Shown here piece by piece: positions 49,243-58,487 of a stretch of DNA of 64,000 nt. The notes under the pieces were generated by a model. That model was not told the DNA's origin. It searched no databases and was given only the letters and a program-made list of their open reading frames with translations. Numbering within the stretch: the stretch's first letter is position 1; each line of letters opens with the position of its first letter. The stretch comes from Chryseobacterium arachidis (GTDB lineage: Bacteria; Bacteroidota; Bacteroidia; Flavobacteriales; Weeksellaceae): NCBI RefSeq assembly GCF_900129245.1, contig NZ_FQUT01000003.1, positions 248,001-312,000 on the forward strand, given 5' to 3'. The translations under genes and the position numbers were made by a program.

Positions 49243-49269
49243 TTTTTTCTTGTTGATAAATTTTAGGTC

Positions 49270-49429
49270 AATCGCAAAGACGCAAAGTTTTCTTAAAAAT
49301 TATAACGTTTTAAGGCGCAAGAAAATCAAAGATTTTCAGCAATAAAAGCATCCTTAAATTTTATTGAAGATAAAATCCTTGCGCCTTAAAACGTTATAAT
49401 TTTTAAGAAAACTTTGCGCCTTTGCGATT
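49270..49429. repeat. 160-base palindromic element with 52-bp arms
   Basis: Arms 49270-49321 and 49378-49429 are inverted repeats identical at 51 of 52 bases; the interior continues as a weaker hairpin (GATTTTCAGCAATAAAA against TTTTATTGAAGATAAAATC). The ends read AATCGCAAAG(A/G)CGCAAAG. Near-perfect arms show it is recent or maintained. This looks like a dispersed palindromic or MITE-like unit known to be common in flavobacterial intergenic DNA. Confidence 0.85.
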
Positions 49430-49461
49430 AAGTAATAACTTAAAAAATATTAAAGTAAAAA

Positions 49462-49486
49462 GCTGCCTCACATGAAGCAGCCTTTC
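49462..49486 (-). terminator. Terminator of the small XRE gene
   Basis: GCTGC (49462-49466) with GCAGC (49477-49481); on the minus strand the stem runs into TTTTTAC. Slightly short stem but well placed, 22 bases after the gene. Confidence 0.65.
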
Positions 49487-49507
49487 TGATTTTATATCTA
49501 ACAATAT

Positions 49508-49801
49508 TTATAAATACTCTTTCGGAATCGCAATATTATTTTTTTTCATATACTCTACAAGATCATGAAACTTATCCTCATATTCATCATTTCCACATTT
49601 ATGAGAGATGCTGCAGATTTCAGACGGTTTGATTTCTAAGATATCCGAAATCTTGGTTAAAATTTCAAAATTGATCTTCACTTTAGCATTTTCGATATCA
49701 GAATAAGCTTTTTGGGAAATTCCCATCTCAAAAGCCATATATTCCTGAGTAAAATCCTTACTTCTTCTTATTTTCCTGATATTTTGCCCGCATATTTTCA
49801 T
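49508..49801 (-). CDS. Small XRE-family regulator
   Basis: 97 residues, of which 6-62 are a Cro/C1-type helix-turn-helix (NIRKIRRSKDFTQEYMAFEMGISQKAYSDIENAKVKINFEILTKISDILEI). The C-terminal 30 residues are acidic and helical (YEDKFHDLVEYMKKNNIAIPKEYL). No ligand domain. It is divergent from ccoNO across 180 bases, so it may control the cbb3 oxidase, but local autoregulation is equally possible. Similar short XRE proteins are frequent in Chryseobacterium and mostly unstudied. Confidence 0.85.
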   Translation of the reverse strand: MKICGQNIRKIRRSKDFTQEYMAFEMGISQKAYSDIENAKVKINFEILTKISDILEIKPSEICSISHKCGNDEYEDKFHDLVEYMKKNNIAIPKEYL

Positions 49802-49856
49802 GATCCTTATTTTAGTAGTTTTCGGTATATTTTAGAAGGATATCTATTAGACTTAC

Positions 49857-49879
49857 ACAAAGTTAGTAAATACCTTTGT
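49857..49879. promoter_or_regulatory. Inverted repeat and -7-like element between XRE gene and ccoNO
   Basis: ACAAAG (49857-49862) and CTTTGT (49874-49879) form a perfect inverted repeat with an 11-base spacer. The right half overlaps TACCTTTG (49871-49878), a match to TAnnTTTG reading toward ccoNO. The start of ccoNO is 103 bases away, a long leader. No FNR-type TTGAT-N4-ATCAA site is visible. Confidence 0.35.
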
Positions 49880-49981
49880 CAAAACATTATCACGCTACAT
49901 GATATTTGAAACATAAGCTAAAAATGTACTCAAAGCTTCTGTTTAAAAGATAATATCACCTCAGTACAACACATAGGAATT

Positions 49982-52261
49982 ATGGAGACGCAACAATTTA
50001 ATTATGACAATACTATTGTCAGAGCATTCCTCTATGCTACAATTGCATTCGGTTTAGTCGGGTTTGTACTCGGGCTTACCGCTGCGCTGATGCTTTTTTA
50101 TCCTGAACTTCCGGAATTTTTATTCGGAACAGACGATACAACTATTAAAAGTTTAGCATCTGGAAATATTCAAGGATTGATTAATACACAAGGAGCTTTA
50201 GGCTTCGGAAGGATCAGAATGTTACATACAAGTGCGGTTATTTTTGCGTTTGTCTGTAATTCCTTTTTCTGCGGTGCATATTATAGTATGCAGAGATTGC
50301 TTAAAACAAGAATGTACAGCGACACCCTATCATGGATTCATTTCTGGACCTGGCAGATCATGATTATTTCCGTTGTGATCACTTTTTTAATGGGGATCAA
50401 CACCTCAAAAGAATATGCAGAACACGAATGGCCGATTGATATTTTAATTACCATTTCCTGGGTAATTTTCGGAATCAATATGTTCGGAACCATTGCTAAA
50501 AGAAGAGTAAGACATTTATATGTTGCCATTTGGTTCTACATCGGAACATGGTTAGCCGTAGCAATGCTTCATATCTTTAACAATCTTGAAGTTCCGTTAT
50601 CTTTCACAACTTGGAAATCATATTCAATCTATGCGGGAGCAAAAGACGCCTTGGTTCAGTGGTGGTACGGTCACAATGCAGTGGCGTTTGTATTAACAAC
50701 TCCGGTTTTAGGTTTAATGTATTATTTCTTACCAAAAGCAGCGGACAGGCCCGTATTTTCCTATAAATTATCAATTATCCACTTTTGGTCACTGATCTTC
50801 GTTTATCTTTGGGCAGGACCACATCACTTACAATACACTGCGCTTCCGGCTTGGGCGCAAGCAGTGGGAACAGGTTTTTCCATCATGTTGATCGCTCCTT
50901 CCTGGGGTGGAATGCTGAACGGTTTATTGACGTTAAGAGGAGCCTGGGATAAAGTGAGAGAAAATCCTATTCTGAAATTCTTTGTAGTAGCCGTAACTTG
51001 TTATGGTATGGCAACTTTTGAAGGGCCGCTTTTAGCAACAAAATCTTTAAATAAAATTGGGCATTACACAGACTGGGTAATCGGTCACGTACACATCGGA
51101 GCGTTGGGCTGGAACGGTTTCATGGCTTTCGGGATCGTTTATTATCTGATTCCTGTGATGTGGAGAACACAGCTTTGGTCTAAAAAATTAGCCAACTGGC
51201 ATTTCTGGCTGGGAACTTTAGGAATTATTTTCTACGCAGTACCAATGTATATTTCAGGTTTCACGCAGGGATTAATGTGGAAACAATTCAATCCCGACGG
51301 AACTTTAGTCTGGAAAAACTGGCTGGATACGGTAACGGCGATCATTCCATACTATAAAATGAGATTCCTGGGAGGCTTGTTTTATATTTCGGGAGCTATT
51401 TTAATGATGGTGAATGTTATTAAAACCATTAAAGCAGGATCTTTCCAAAAAGATGTTCCGGCAGAAGCTCCAGCATTGGCAAACATTGGGTCGGCAAGAA
51501 AAGAAGGCGAAGGAATTCACCTTTGGATCGAGAGAACACCAAGAATTATGGCAATCTTAGCTTTCATTACAGTAGCAATCGGAGGTTTGGTAGAAATTAT
51601 TCCAACCCTGACTTTAAAGCAGAGTGTGCCTACAATTTCGGCGGTAAAACCTTATTCACCATTAGAGTTGGAAGGACGAGATTTATATATCAGAGAAGGC
51701 TGCAACGCCTGTCATTCACAAATGATACGACCTTTCCGAGATGAAATTGTAAGATTTGAAGGTAAAAACGGACAATATTCAAAAGCTGGAGAATTCGTTT
51801 ATGACAGACCTTTCCTTTGGGGATCAAAGAGAACAGGACCGGATCTGCAGAGAGAAGGCGGAAGAAACCCAGATTCTTGGCACTTTAAACACATGTACAA
51901 CCCAAGAATTACATCAGCAGGTTCAATAATGCCTCGTTTTCCTTGGCTGATCACGAATAAATTAAACAAAACGCAAATGGTGGATAAAATGAAACTGATG
52001 AAAAATTACTTCGACGTCCCTTATTCAAAAGCTGAAATAGATTCCGCCAATCAATGGGCAGACAATCAGGCAAAAAATATTGTAAAAAGAATTTATTCCG
52101 AAGCAAAAGATGTAAAAGATCAGATTGAAAAAGACAGAACTGCAAAAGGAGCAACATTTGTTCCGCTGGAGCAGAGAGAAATCGTCGCTATGATCGCTTA
52201 TCTGCAGAGGTTGGGAACAGATATTAAAACCACTCAGATTAAAACTGCAAGTGCAGAATAA
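49982..52261 (+). CDS. ccoNO: cbb3-type cytochrome c oxidase, fused subunits I and II
   Basis: 759 residues. The first 480 or so are CcoN, the haem-copper catalytic subunit with about 12 membrane helices and His ligands (IRMLHTSAVIFAF, WYGHNAVAFVLTTP, WAGPHHLQYTALP, VIGHVHIGALGWNG). Residues about 510-759 are CcoO: a membrane anchor (PRIMAILAFITVAIGGLVEII) and a c-type haem site EGCNACHSQM. The N-O fusion is typical of Bacteroidota. It reduces oxygen with high affinity and pumps protons in the inner membrane. ccoP follows 16 bases later; ccoS, ccoG and ccoH are not here. Confidence 0.96.
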   Translation: METQQFNYDNTIVRAFLYATIAFGLVGFVLGLTAALMLFYPELPEFLFGTDDTTIKSLASGNIQGLINTQGALGFGRIRMLHTSAVIFAFVCNSFFCGAYYSMQRLLKTRMYSDTLSWIHFWTWQIMIISVVITFLMGINTSKEYAEHEWPIDILITISWVIFGINMFGTIAKRRVRHLYVAIWFYIGTWLAVAMLHIFNNLEVPLSFTTWKSYSIYAGAKDALVQWWYGHNAVAFVLTTPVLGLMYYFLPKAADRPVFSYKLSIIHFWSLIFVYLWAGPHHLQYTALPAWAQAVGTGFSIMLIAPSWGGMLNGLLTLRGAWDKVRENPILKFFVVAVTCYGMATFEGPLLATKSLNKIGHYTDWVIGHVHIGALGWNGFMAFGIVYYLIPVMWRTQLWSKKLANWHFWLGTLGIIFYAVPMYISGFTQGLMWKQFNPDGTLVWKNWLDTVTAIIPYYKMRFLGGLFYISGAILMMVNVIKTIKAGSFQKDVPAEAPALANIGSARKEGEGIHLWIERTPRIMAILAFITVAIGGLVEIIPTLTLKQSVPTISAVKPYSPLELEGRDLYIREGCNACHSQMIRPFRDEIVRFEGKNGQYSKAGEFVYDRPFLWGSKRTGPDLQREGGRNPDSWHFKHMYNPRITSAGSIMPRFPWLITNKLNKTQMVDKMKLMKNYFDVPYSKAEIDSANQWADNQAKNIVKRIYSEAKDVKDQIEKDRTAKGATFVPLEQREIVAMIAYLQRLGTDIKTTQIKTASAE

Positions 52262-52277
52262 TTAAAATCAATTAAAA

Positions 52278-53165
52278 ATGAAAACAAGAACTCCAATTTC
52301 CATCTACATCCTTGTCACAATAGGCTTGACCATCATGGCGTTCGAAATGTTTGCGCACAATTCAGGATATTTTTCTTCACCTTTTTTCTGGGTATTGATG
52401 CTGATCGCGATTATTCTTCTTTTGATTATGAATTCGATCGGAGATTTAATTGAAAATCAGAATTTCAGCAAATTATCAGATGAGGAAAAAGCTCAATATT
52501 TAAAAGATAAAAATACACCTTATTTTCAGAAGCTTTGGAATTCCGCATTTAAGAAACAATCTGCAACAGAGGAAAAAGATATTTTGATAGATCACGGCTT
52601 CGACGGAATTACAGAACTCGACAATTCTCTCCCAAAATGGTGGATCGGATTGTTCTATTTCGGGTGTATTTTCTGTGCGGTGTATCTTACGGCTTTTGCC
52701 TTCACAGATTATGCGCATCCTGAAGCCGAACTGAACAGCGAAACCAAAACCATGCTTGCTTCCATTGCTGAGTTTGAAAAAACCGCGCCACAGGTAACAC
52801 TGGAAACCGCAAAATACAGTGCTGACAATATCGCAGAAGGGCAGGAATTATTTAAAACGAACTGCGTAACCTGCCACGGAGACAACGGAAAAGGCGGAAT
52901 CGGACCTAATTTGACAGACACTCATTGGATCAATATAAAACAAAAAAGTTTATTCAAAAATGTGATCTGGATGCTGGAAAACGGCTCACCAAATAATCCT
53001 ACCATGAGACCTTTTATAAAAGAAGGAACCATCACAGGAAGAGATGCCGAAAAAATTGCAGCGTATGTCTATCATATCAATCAGGAAACACCTTCTGTGA
53101 CTCCAGCTCAGGGCGGTGCGGAACCCCAAGGCGAACAAGTAAAATGGGAAAACGGGAACGAATAA
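52278..53165 (+). CDS. ccoP: cbb3-type oxidase subunit III (monohaem CcoP)
   Basis: 295 residues. Two N-terminal membrane segments (SIYILVTIGLTIMAFEMF and FFWVLMLIAIILLLIM), a third (WIGLFYFGCIFCAVYLTAF, 122-140), then one c-type cytochrome domain with CVTCH (Cys196, Cys199, His200) and axial Met likely in PTMRPF. Proteobacterial CcoP usually has two haems; one is usual in Bacteroidota. The extra N-terminal helices look like a fused CcoQ-like part. It delivers electrons to CcoNO. The C-terminus is a flexible, G/E/P-rich tail. Confidence 0.93.
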   Translation: MKTRTPISIYILVTIGLTIMAFEMFAHNSGYFSSPFFWVLMLIAIILLLIMNSIGDLIENQNFSKLSDEEKAQYLKDKNTPYFQKLWNSAFKKQSATEEKDILIDHGFDGITELDNSLPKWWIGLFYFGCIFCAVYLTAFAFTDYAHPEAELNSETKTMLASIAEFEKTAPQVTLETAKYSADNIAEGQELFKTNCVTCHGDNGKGGIGPNLTDTHWINIKQKSLFKNVIWMLENGSPNNPTMRPFIKEGTITGRDAEKIAAYVYHINQETPSVTPAQGGAEPQGEQVKWENGNE

Positions 53166-53198
53166 AAATTTATTATCTCAGCATATGATTCATGCTAT

Positions 53199-53275
53199 GC
53201 CCCCTTTGAAGAACTAAACTAACATTTGAATTTTCATTTTTGCTAACCTTTTCAACAGAAATGATCTAAGGGGGC
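53199..53275. other. Long-loop hairpin after ccoP
   Basis: GCCCCCTT (53199-53206) pairs perfectly with AAGGGGGC (53268-53275) around a 61-base loop and is followed by TTTT on the plus strand. It may be the ccoNOP terminator or a small structured RNA. Confidence 0.45.
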
Positions 53276-53286
53276 TTTTAAAACTA

Positions 53287-53377
53287 AAAAATCCGGGTCT
53301 TGGCTGTCGTCATCAACTCATTCACTTGACAATTCACTAAACTAAATTCCATAATTGGCAGCCAAGGCAGGATTTTT
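53287..53377. other. Second long-loop hairpin before the TamB gene
   Basis: AAAAATCC (53287-53294) with GGATTTTT (53370-53377) and inner CTTGGCTG (53299-53306) with CAGCCAAG (53359-53366), loop 52 bases. Both loops in this gap contain ACTAAACTAA, hinting at a related origin. No protein frame is present. Confidence 0.4.
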
Positions 53378-53425
53378 GTATTCGCAAAGGGTACCACAAC
53401 ACAACAGTAGTACATTTAGTATTAT

Positions 53426-53433
53426 TATATTTG
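53426..53433 (+). promoter_or_regulatory. Putative -7 element of the tamB operon
   Basis: TATATTTG matches TAnnTTTG and ends 17 bases before the TTG start at 53451, giving a very short leader. No clear TTG -33 box. Confidence 0.5.
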
Positions 53434-53450
53434 TTTAAACCCGATCACTC

Positions 53451-56400
53451 TTGGAACTAAAAATCAACAAAAGAAAACTCTTAAGGCGATTTGTAATAAC
53501 CATTATTTCGATATTGGTTTTTCTTATATTGCTTATTCTCAGTTTGCGGCTTCCCGTAGTTCAGAACTTCATCAAAGATAAGCTGGTCGTCTATCTTGAG
53601 AAAAAAATTAAAACCCAAGTAAGCCTCGAAAGAGTCTACATAGGATTCCCTAACAGCCTGGTGATGGAAAATCTGTACTTGAAAGGACAGGATATCGACA
53701 CCCTTCTGGCGGTGAAAAAACTGGATGTAGGCTTGAATATGCTTAAACTTATCAATTCCACGGCAGATATCACCTCTGTTGATCTGGAAGGCGCGAGAGC
53801 CAATGTGGTGAGGAAACCCGACGGAAAGTTCAATTTCGATTATATTTTAGATGCTTTTGCCACCAGTGATAAGGAGGAAAGCCCTTCAAAACCTTTCATT
53901 ATTTCGTTAGATAAAATCAAATTAAAAGATATCGGTGTCACATTTAATGACCAGCAATCCAGAAATGATATAAAACTCTACTTTAAATCTTTTGATACAA
54001 GAGTAAAAACTTTTGATCTCAACAACAATAAATATGCTGTTAACGACATTAATCTTGACGGATTACAATTAAAACTAAAACAGGACTTGGTAGAAGAAGT
54101 TTCCAAGACTGTTGAAAAGAAGGTCGATTCTTTAAATAATAAGAAGCCGATGCAGATCGGTTTAAAAGGTATAAAGCTTACCAATTTCAATATTGATTAC
54201 GGCGATGACAATACCAAAACTTTTGCCAAAATTCTCTTTAAAGAATTAAGCACGAAAGTCAACAAACTGGATCTGGAAAACAGCGCTTACGATGTAGATA
54301 ATGTTTTTCTTTCCGGAGCTGATATCAATGCCAATCTTTATCTTCCGGCTCAAAATGCCAATCCGAAAAACACCGAAAAACCTGAAGTTTCAAAAGCTAC
54401 AGATCAGCAGAAAGCGTTGAGTTTATTGCTTGATAAATTAGTTCTGAACGATGTGAAAGTCGTTTACAACAACCCAGCCATCGCTCCTACAAAGCAGGGA
54501 ATGGATTTCAACCATCTGAATTTTTCTAAAATGAATGTTGAGGTAAGGGATTTCAAAATGCAGAACAATACATTTGCAGGGAGCGTGAATTCAGCGGAAA
54601 TTCAGGAAGCCAGAGGACTGGATATTCAGAAGTTCAATACGGATTTCGTGTATAATGATAAAGAAGCTTATCTGAAAGATTTGTATTTACAAACCCCGAA
54701 AACAGTTTTGCGTGATGAGGTTATTTTAAATTATAATTCTGTTGAACAGCTGAGTTCCAATTTGGGAGCCGTACAGATTTCAGCGAATATCGAAGATTCA
54801 AAAATCGGATTTTCAGATATCCTGAATTTGGTTCCTACCTTGAGAAACACAGTTCCTTTCAATAAATATCCGAATGCTATTTTAAATGTCAATGCCAATG
54901 TTAAAGGCAACGTCAATGATTTGTTGATTAATAATCTTAAAGTCTCAGGGTTGGATCAATTGAGAGTTGCTGCTTCAGGAAGAATTAAAAATGCAATGAA
55001 TCCCGACAATTTATATTATGATTTAAGGATTGCCGAACTGTCTTCATCCGCTAAAACGATATTCAATTTAGTTCCGAAAAACACCATTCCTTCCAATATT
55101 TCTCTGCCTACCAACATGAGTGTGAAAGGAACAGCAAAGGGAACCACGAAAGTTGTGAATGCCGATCTCAACCTCTACTCCACGTTGGGAAATGCCGCAA
55201 TCAAAGCTAATGTCGACATGCGCAGAGAAAACCGTGAACTGTATGATGTAAAAGCAAATCTTCAGGGATTACAAATCGGAAAAATTATTCAGAATAAAGA
55301 TATCGGGCCGATTTCAGCACAGATTTATGCCAAAGGAGAAAGCTTCGATTTCAAAAATGCAAAAGCAGATCTGAAAGGTCACGTTGCTTCGGCAGTTTAC
55401 AAAGGTTACCGTTACCAAAATATGAATCTGACGGGGAAAATAAATCGTGGAGCTTACCATATTATTTTAAACTCAAAAGATCCGAATGCCAATTTACTGT
55501 TAACCGCTTCCGGAATGTATGACGAAAAAAATCCTACCGTAAAAGTAAATGGAGAAGTCATCAAGCTTGATCTCAATAAATTAGGATTCTATAAAGATCC
55601 TATGATTTTAGCAGGAAAAATCGACGGAGACTTTACTAATTTAGATCCCGATCATCTGAACGGATATTTAAACTTAAAAGATTTTGCATTTTCCGATACC
55701 AAAGAAGTGTATCCCGTTCAGGAAGTGAATTTAAAAGCATCTTCAACCAACGATTCTACGAATATCGTTTTCAATTCTCAGATTGCAGATGTTGAATTAA
55801 AAGGAAAATATAAACTGACACAGATTTTTGGTTCTTTAGCGAACACAGTTAATCAATATTATCAATTCCAAAAGCCGGAAAAAACTCAGAAAATTCAGGC
55901 CGGACAGTTTTTTACCTTTAATGCAAAAATTAAAAATGATGATCTGATCAGAAAATTTGTTCCGGATCTGAAAAGTTTTGAAACCATTAATTTAAACGGA
56001 AATTATAATGCCGATTCACAAAAAATTGAAATCGACGGACAGATTCCTCAATTGCTATATGGCGAAAATTCTATTGAAAATGCGACTTTAAAAGTCACCA
56101 ATGAAAATCAGGCTTTACAATATAATCTGTATGTTGCCGGTCTGAAAAGCTCAAGCTTTGCCTTAAATAAAGTCGGAATCACGGGAGATGTTGCCAATAA
56201 TATCATCAATTACAACATTACTACAAAAGACGAGAAAGATGCCACGCAATTTTTAATTGCAGGAAATGCAAAATCACTAAATGACATCACCGAAATCTCT
56301 TTAAATCCAAATGGTTTAAAATTAAATTACACCGATTGGACTGTTTCGGAAAACAATAAGATCCAGATTGGGAAAAACGGGATACTGGCAGACAATTTCA

Positions 56401-58487
56401 GGCTTTCAAACGGAGGCAGCGAAATCCTGTTACAATCTGAAAGTCAGACAGCCAATGCCCCTCTGAATGTTTCTTTGAAAGATTTTAAAATTGAAACGAT
56501 TACAGAACTTATTAAAAAAGACACCGTTTTAGCAAGAGGAACCATTAACGGAACGGCTCAGCTACGCAACCTGACGAAAAACATGACCTTCACTTCGGAC
56601 CTGAATATTTCAGATTTAATTGTGTACGGAAATGCAGTCGGAAATCTTGCGGTAAAAGTGAACAACAACTCACCGAATTTATTAAATGCAGACATTGCCC
56701 TTTCCGGAAATAATAATGATGTTAAAATTCTGGGAGATTACAACACTACTTCCAGCACATTTGATCTGAATATGGCCATCAATCAGTTACAGATGAAAAG
56801 TGTTCAGGGATTCTCGATGAATGCGATCACCAATACGGAAGGTTATATTTCCGGAAATTTAAAAATAACGGGAACAGCTGATAAACCGAATATTTTAGGT
56901 AAAGTAAAATTTAATGATGCAGGCCTTGAAATTGCCAAAACAGGAAGCGATTTCAGAAAGCTGAATGATGAAATTGATTTTACCAGCAGAGGAATTGAAT
57001 TCAATAATTTTAAAATTAATGATAAAGATGGAAACTCTCTGAATATAGATGGACAGGTTTTAACACAGACCTACAGAGATTTTGCTTTCAATCTTGATCT
57101 TAATGCCAAAGATTTTAAAGTCGTAAATTCTGAAAAATCCAATGATGCGATTATGTACGGAATTCTGTCTATTGATGCAGGATTGCGAATCCGTGGAAAT
57201 CTAGATCTGCCAAAAGTAGACGGAAGACTGGCAGTTGCAGATAATACAGACTTCACTTTTGTTCTTCCTCAGTCTTCGCCTACTTTACAGGAAAGAGAAG
57301 GGATTGTAGAGTTTATTGATCAGGATCAGGTGGTTTTAAACAAAACCGTTAAAGCAGATTCTTTAAATACCGACAGCCGCATCAAAGGAATGGATGTGAA
57401 CGTGAATATTGAAATCAGCAAAGAAGCAAAACTATCTCTATTAATCGACAAAGCCAACGGGGATTTTGTGAAACTTCAGGGAGAAGCTGAGCTAACAGGT
57501 GGTGTTGATCCATCCGGAAAAACGACTCTTGTCGGTGTGTATGAAGTGGAATCCGGAAGCTATGAAATGACAGTGAGTGTCCTGAAACGTAAGTTCGATA
57601 TTCAGAAAGGAAGCACCATTACCTGGACAGGAGAACCGACCACTGCTAATCTAGACATCACCGCCATCTATAAAACCGAAGCTGCACCGATTGATTTAGT
57701 GGAACAGCAGATCAGTGGAGAAGCTGCGGGAACGTTGAACCAGTTTAAACAGAGAATTCCTTTCAATACATTACTTAAAATGAAAGGTGAATTATTAAAG
57801 CCTGTTATTACTTTCGACATTACTACAGACGAGAAAAACAATGCTGTTTCTTCTACCGTTACAGATATTGTCGATCAGAAGCTGTCTCAGTTGAGAACTC
57901 AGGAATCCGAAATGAATAAACAGGTTTTCGCTTTATTGCTGTTAAACAGATTCATCGGTGAAAATCCTTTCGAATCGGGTGCCGGACTTTCCGGGGAGAT
58001 GCTGGCGAGACAGAGTGTAAGTAAAATTCTTTCGCAACAGTTGAATAATCTTGCCTCCGACCTCATCAAAGGTGTGGATCTGAATTTTGATCTTGAATCT
58101 TCCGAAGATTATTCTTCAGGAGCCAAAAATACAAGAACCGACCTGAATGTCGGATTGAGTAAAAAATTATTAAACGACCGTCTGAAAGTTTCGGTGGGAA
58201 GTAATTTTGCCCTCGAAGGTGAAGCCCGCCAAAATGAAAACATGACGAATATCGCCGGGGACGTCACTGTGGATTACAGCCTTTCCAAAGACGGAAGGTA
58301 TATGCTTCGTGCCTACCGTAAAAACGAATATCAGGTAGCACTTCAGGGGCAGATCGTGGAAACGGGACTTGGGTTTATCATCACACTGGATTATGACAAA
58401 TTCCGGGATATTTTCCAGCGGTCAAAGAATAAAAAACAGAGAGAATTAAGAAAAAATCAACAGAACCAAGTTGTAGAATTTAAATAA
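53451..58487 (+). CDS. tamB: TamB-family translocation and assembly module protein
   Basis: 1678 residues. One N-terminal membrane anchor (FVITIISILVFLILLILSLRLPVV), then a very long series of short beta-strands, the AsmA-like/TamB bridge fold, ending in the conserved TamB domain (DUF490; GVYEVESGSYEMTVSVLKRKFDIQKGSTITWTGEPTTANLDITAIY). TamB-like proteins span the periplasm and carry lipids or help insert outer-membrane proteins. The first codon is TTG (an in-frame TAA lies five codons upstream, and the membrane anchor would be lost with a later start). It overlaps the next gene by one base; the TamB / BamA-like pair is conserved in Bacteroidota. Confidence 0.92.
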   Translation: MELKINKRKLLRRFVITIISILVFLILLILSLRLPVVQNFIKDKLVVYLEKKIKTQVSLERVYIGFPNSLVMENLYLKGQDIDTLLAVKKLDVGLNMLKLINSTADITSVDLEGARANVVRKPDGKFNFDYILDAFATSDKEESPSKPFIISLDKIKLKDIGVTFNDQQSRNDIKLYFKSFDTRVKTFDLNNNKYAVNDINLDGLQLKLKQDLVEEVSKTVEKKVDSLNNKKPMQIGLKGIKLTNFNIDYGDDNTKTFAKILFKELSTKVNKLDLENSAYDVDNVFLSGADINANLYLPAQNANPKNTEKPEVSKATDQQKALSLLLDKLVLNDVKVVYNNPAIAPTKQGMDFNHLNFSKMNVEVRDFKMQNNTFAGSVNSAEIQEARGLDIQKFNTDFVYNDKEAYLKDLYLQTPKTVLRDEVILNYNSVEQLSSNLGAVQISANIEDSKIGFSDILNLVPTLRNTVPFNKYPNAILNVNANVKGNVNDLLINNLKVSGLDQLRVAASGRIKNAMNPDNLYYDLRIAELSSSAKTIFNLVPKNTIPSNISLPTNMSVKGTAKGTTKVVNADLNLYSTLGNAAIKANVDMRRENRELYDVKANLQGLQIGKIIQNKDIGPISAQIYAKGESFDFKNAKADLKGHVASAVYKGYRYQNMNLTGKINRGAYHIILNSKDPNANLLLTASGMYDEKNPTVKVNGEVIKLDLNKLGFYKDPMILAGKIDGDFTNLDPDHLNGYLNLKDFAFSDTKEVYPVQEVNLKASSTNDSTNIVFNSQIADVELKGKYKLTQIFGSLANTVNQYYQFQKPEKTQKIQAGQFFTFNAKIKNDDLIRKFVPDLKSFETINLNGNYNADSQKIEIDGQIPQLLYGENSIENATLKVTNENQALQYNLYVAGLKSSSFALNKVGITGDVANNIINYNITTKDEKDATQFLIAGNAKSLNDITEISLNPNGLKLNYTDWTVSENNKIQIGKNGILADNFRLSNGGSEILLQSESQTANAPLNVSLKDFKIETITELIKKDTVLARGTINGTAQLRNLTKNMTFTSDLNISDLIVYGNAVGNLAVKVNNNSPNLLNADIALSGNNNDVKILGDYNTTSSTFDLNMAINQLQMKSVQGFSMNAITNTEGYISGNLKITGTADKPNILGKVKFNDAGLEIAKTGSDFRKLNDEIDFTSRGIEFNNFKINDKDGNSLNIDGQVLTQTYRDFAFNLDLNAKDFKVVNSEKSNDAIMYGILSIDAGLRIRGNLDLPKVDGRLAVADNTDFTFVLPQSSPTLQEREGIVEFIDQDQVVLNKTVKADSLNTDSRIKGMDVNVNIEISKEAKLSLLIDKANGDFVKLQGEAELTGGVDPSGKTTLVGVYEVESGSYEMTVSVLKRKFDIQKGSTITWTGEPTTANLDITAIYKTEAAPIDLVEQQISGEAAGTLNQFKQRIPFNTLLKMKGELLKPVITFDITTDEKNNAVSSTVTDIVDQKLSQLRTQESEMNKQVFALLLLNRFIGENPFESGAGLSGEMLARQSVSKILSQQLNNLASDLIKGVDLNFDLESSEDYSSGAKNTRTDLNVGLSKKLLNDRLKVSVGSNFALEGEARQNENMTNIAGDVTVDYSLSKDGRYMLRAYRKNEYQVALQGQIVETGLGFIITLDYDKFRDIFQRSKNKKQRELRKNQQNQVVEFK

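Noticed and set aside
49830..49981. FNR/CRP-type site upstream of ccoNO
   Set aside because: No TTGAT-N4-ATCAA or close variant is present; only the ACAAAG/CTTTGT repeat is seen.
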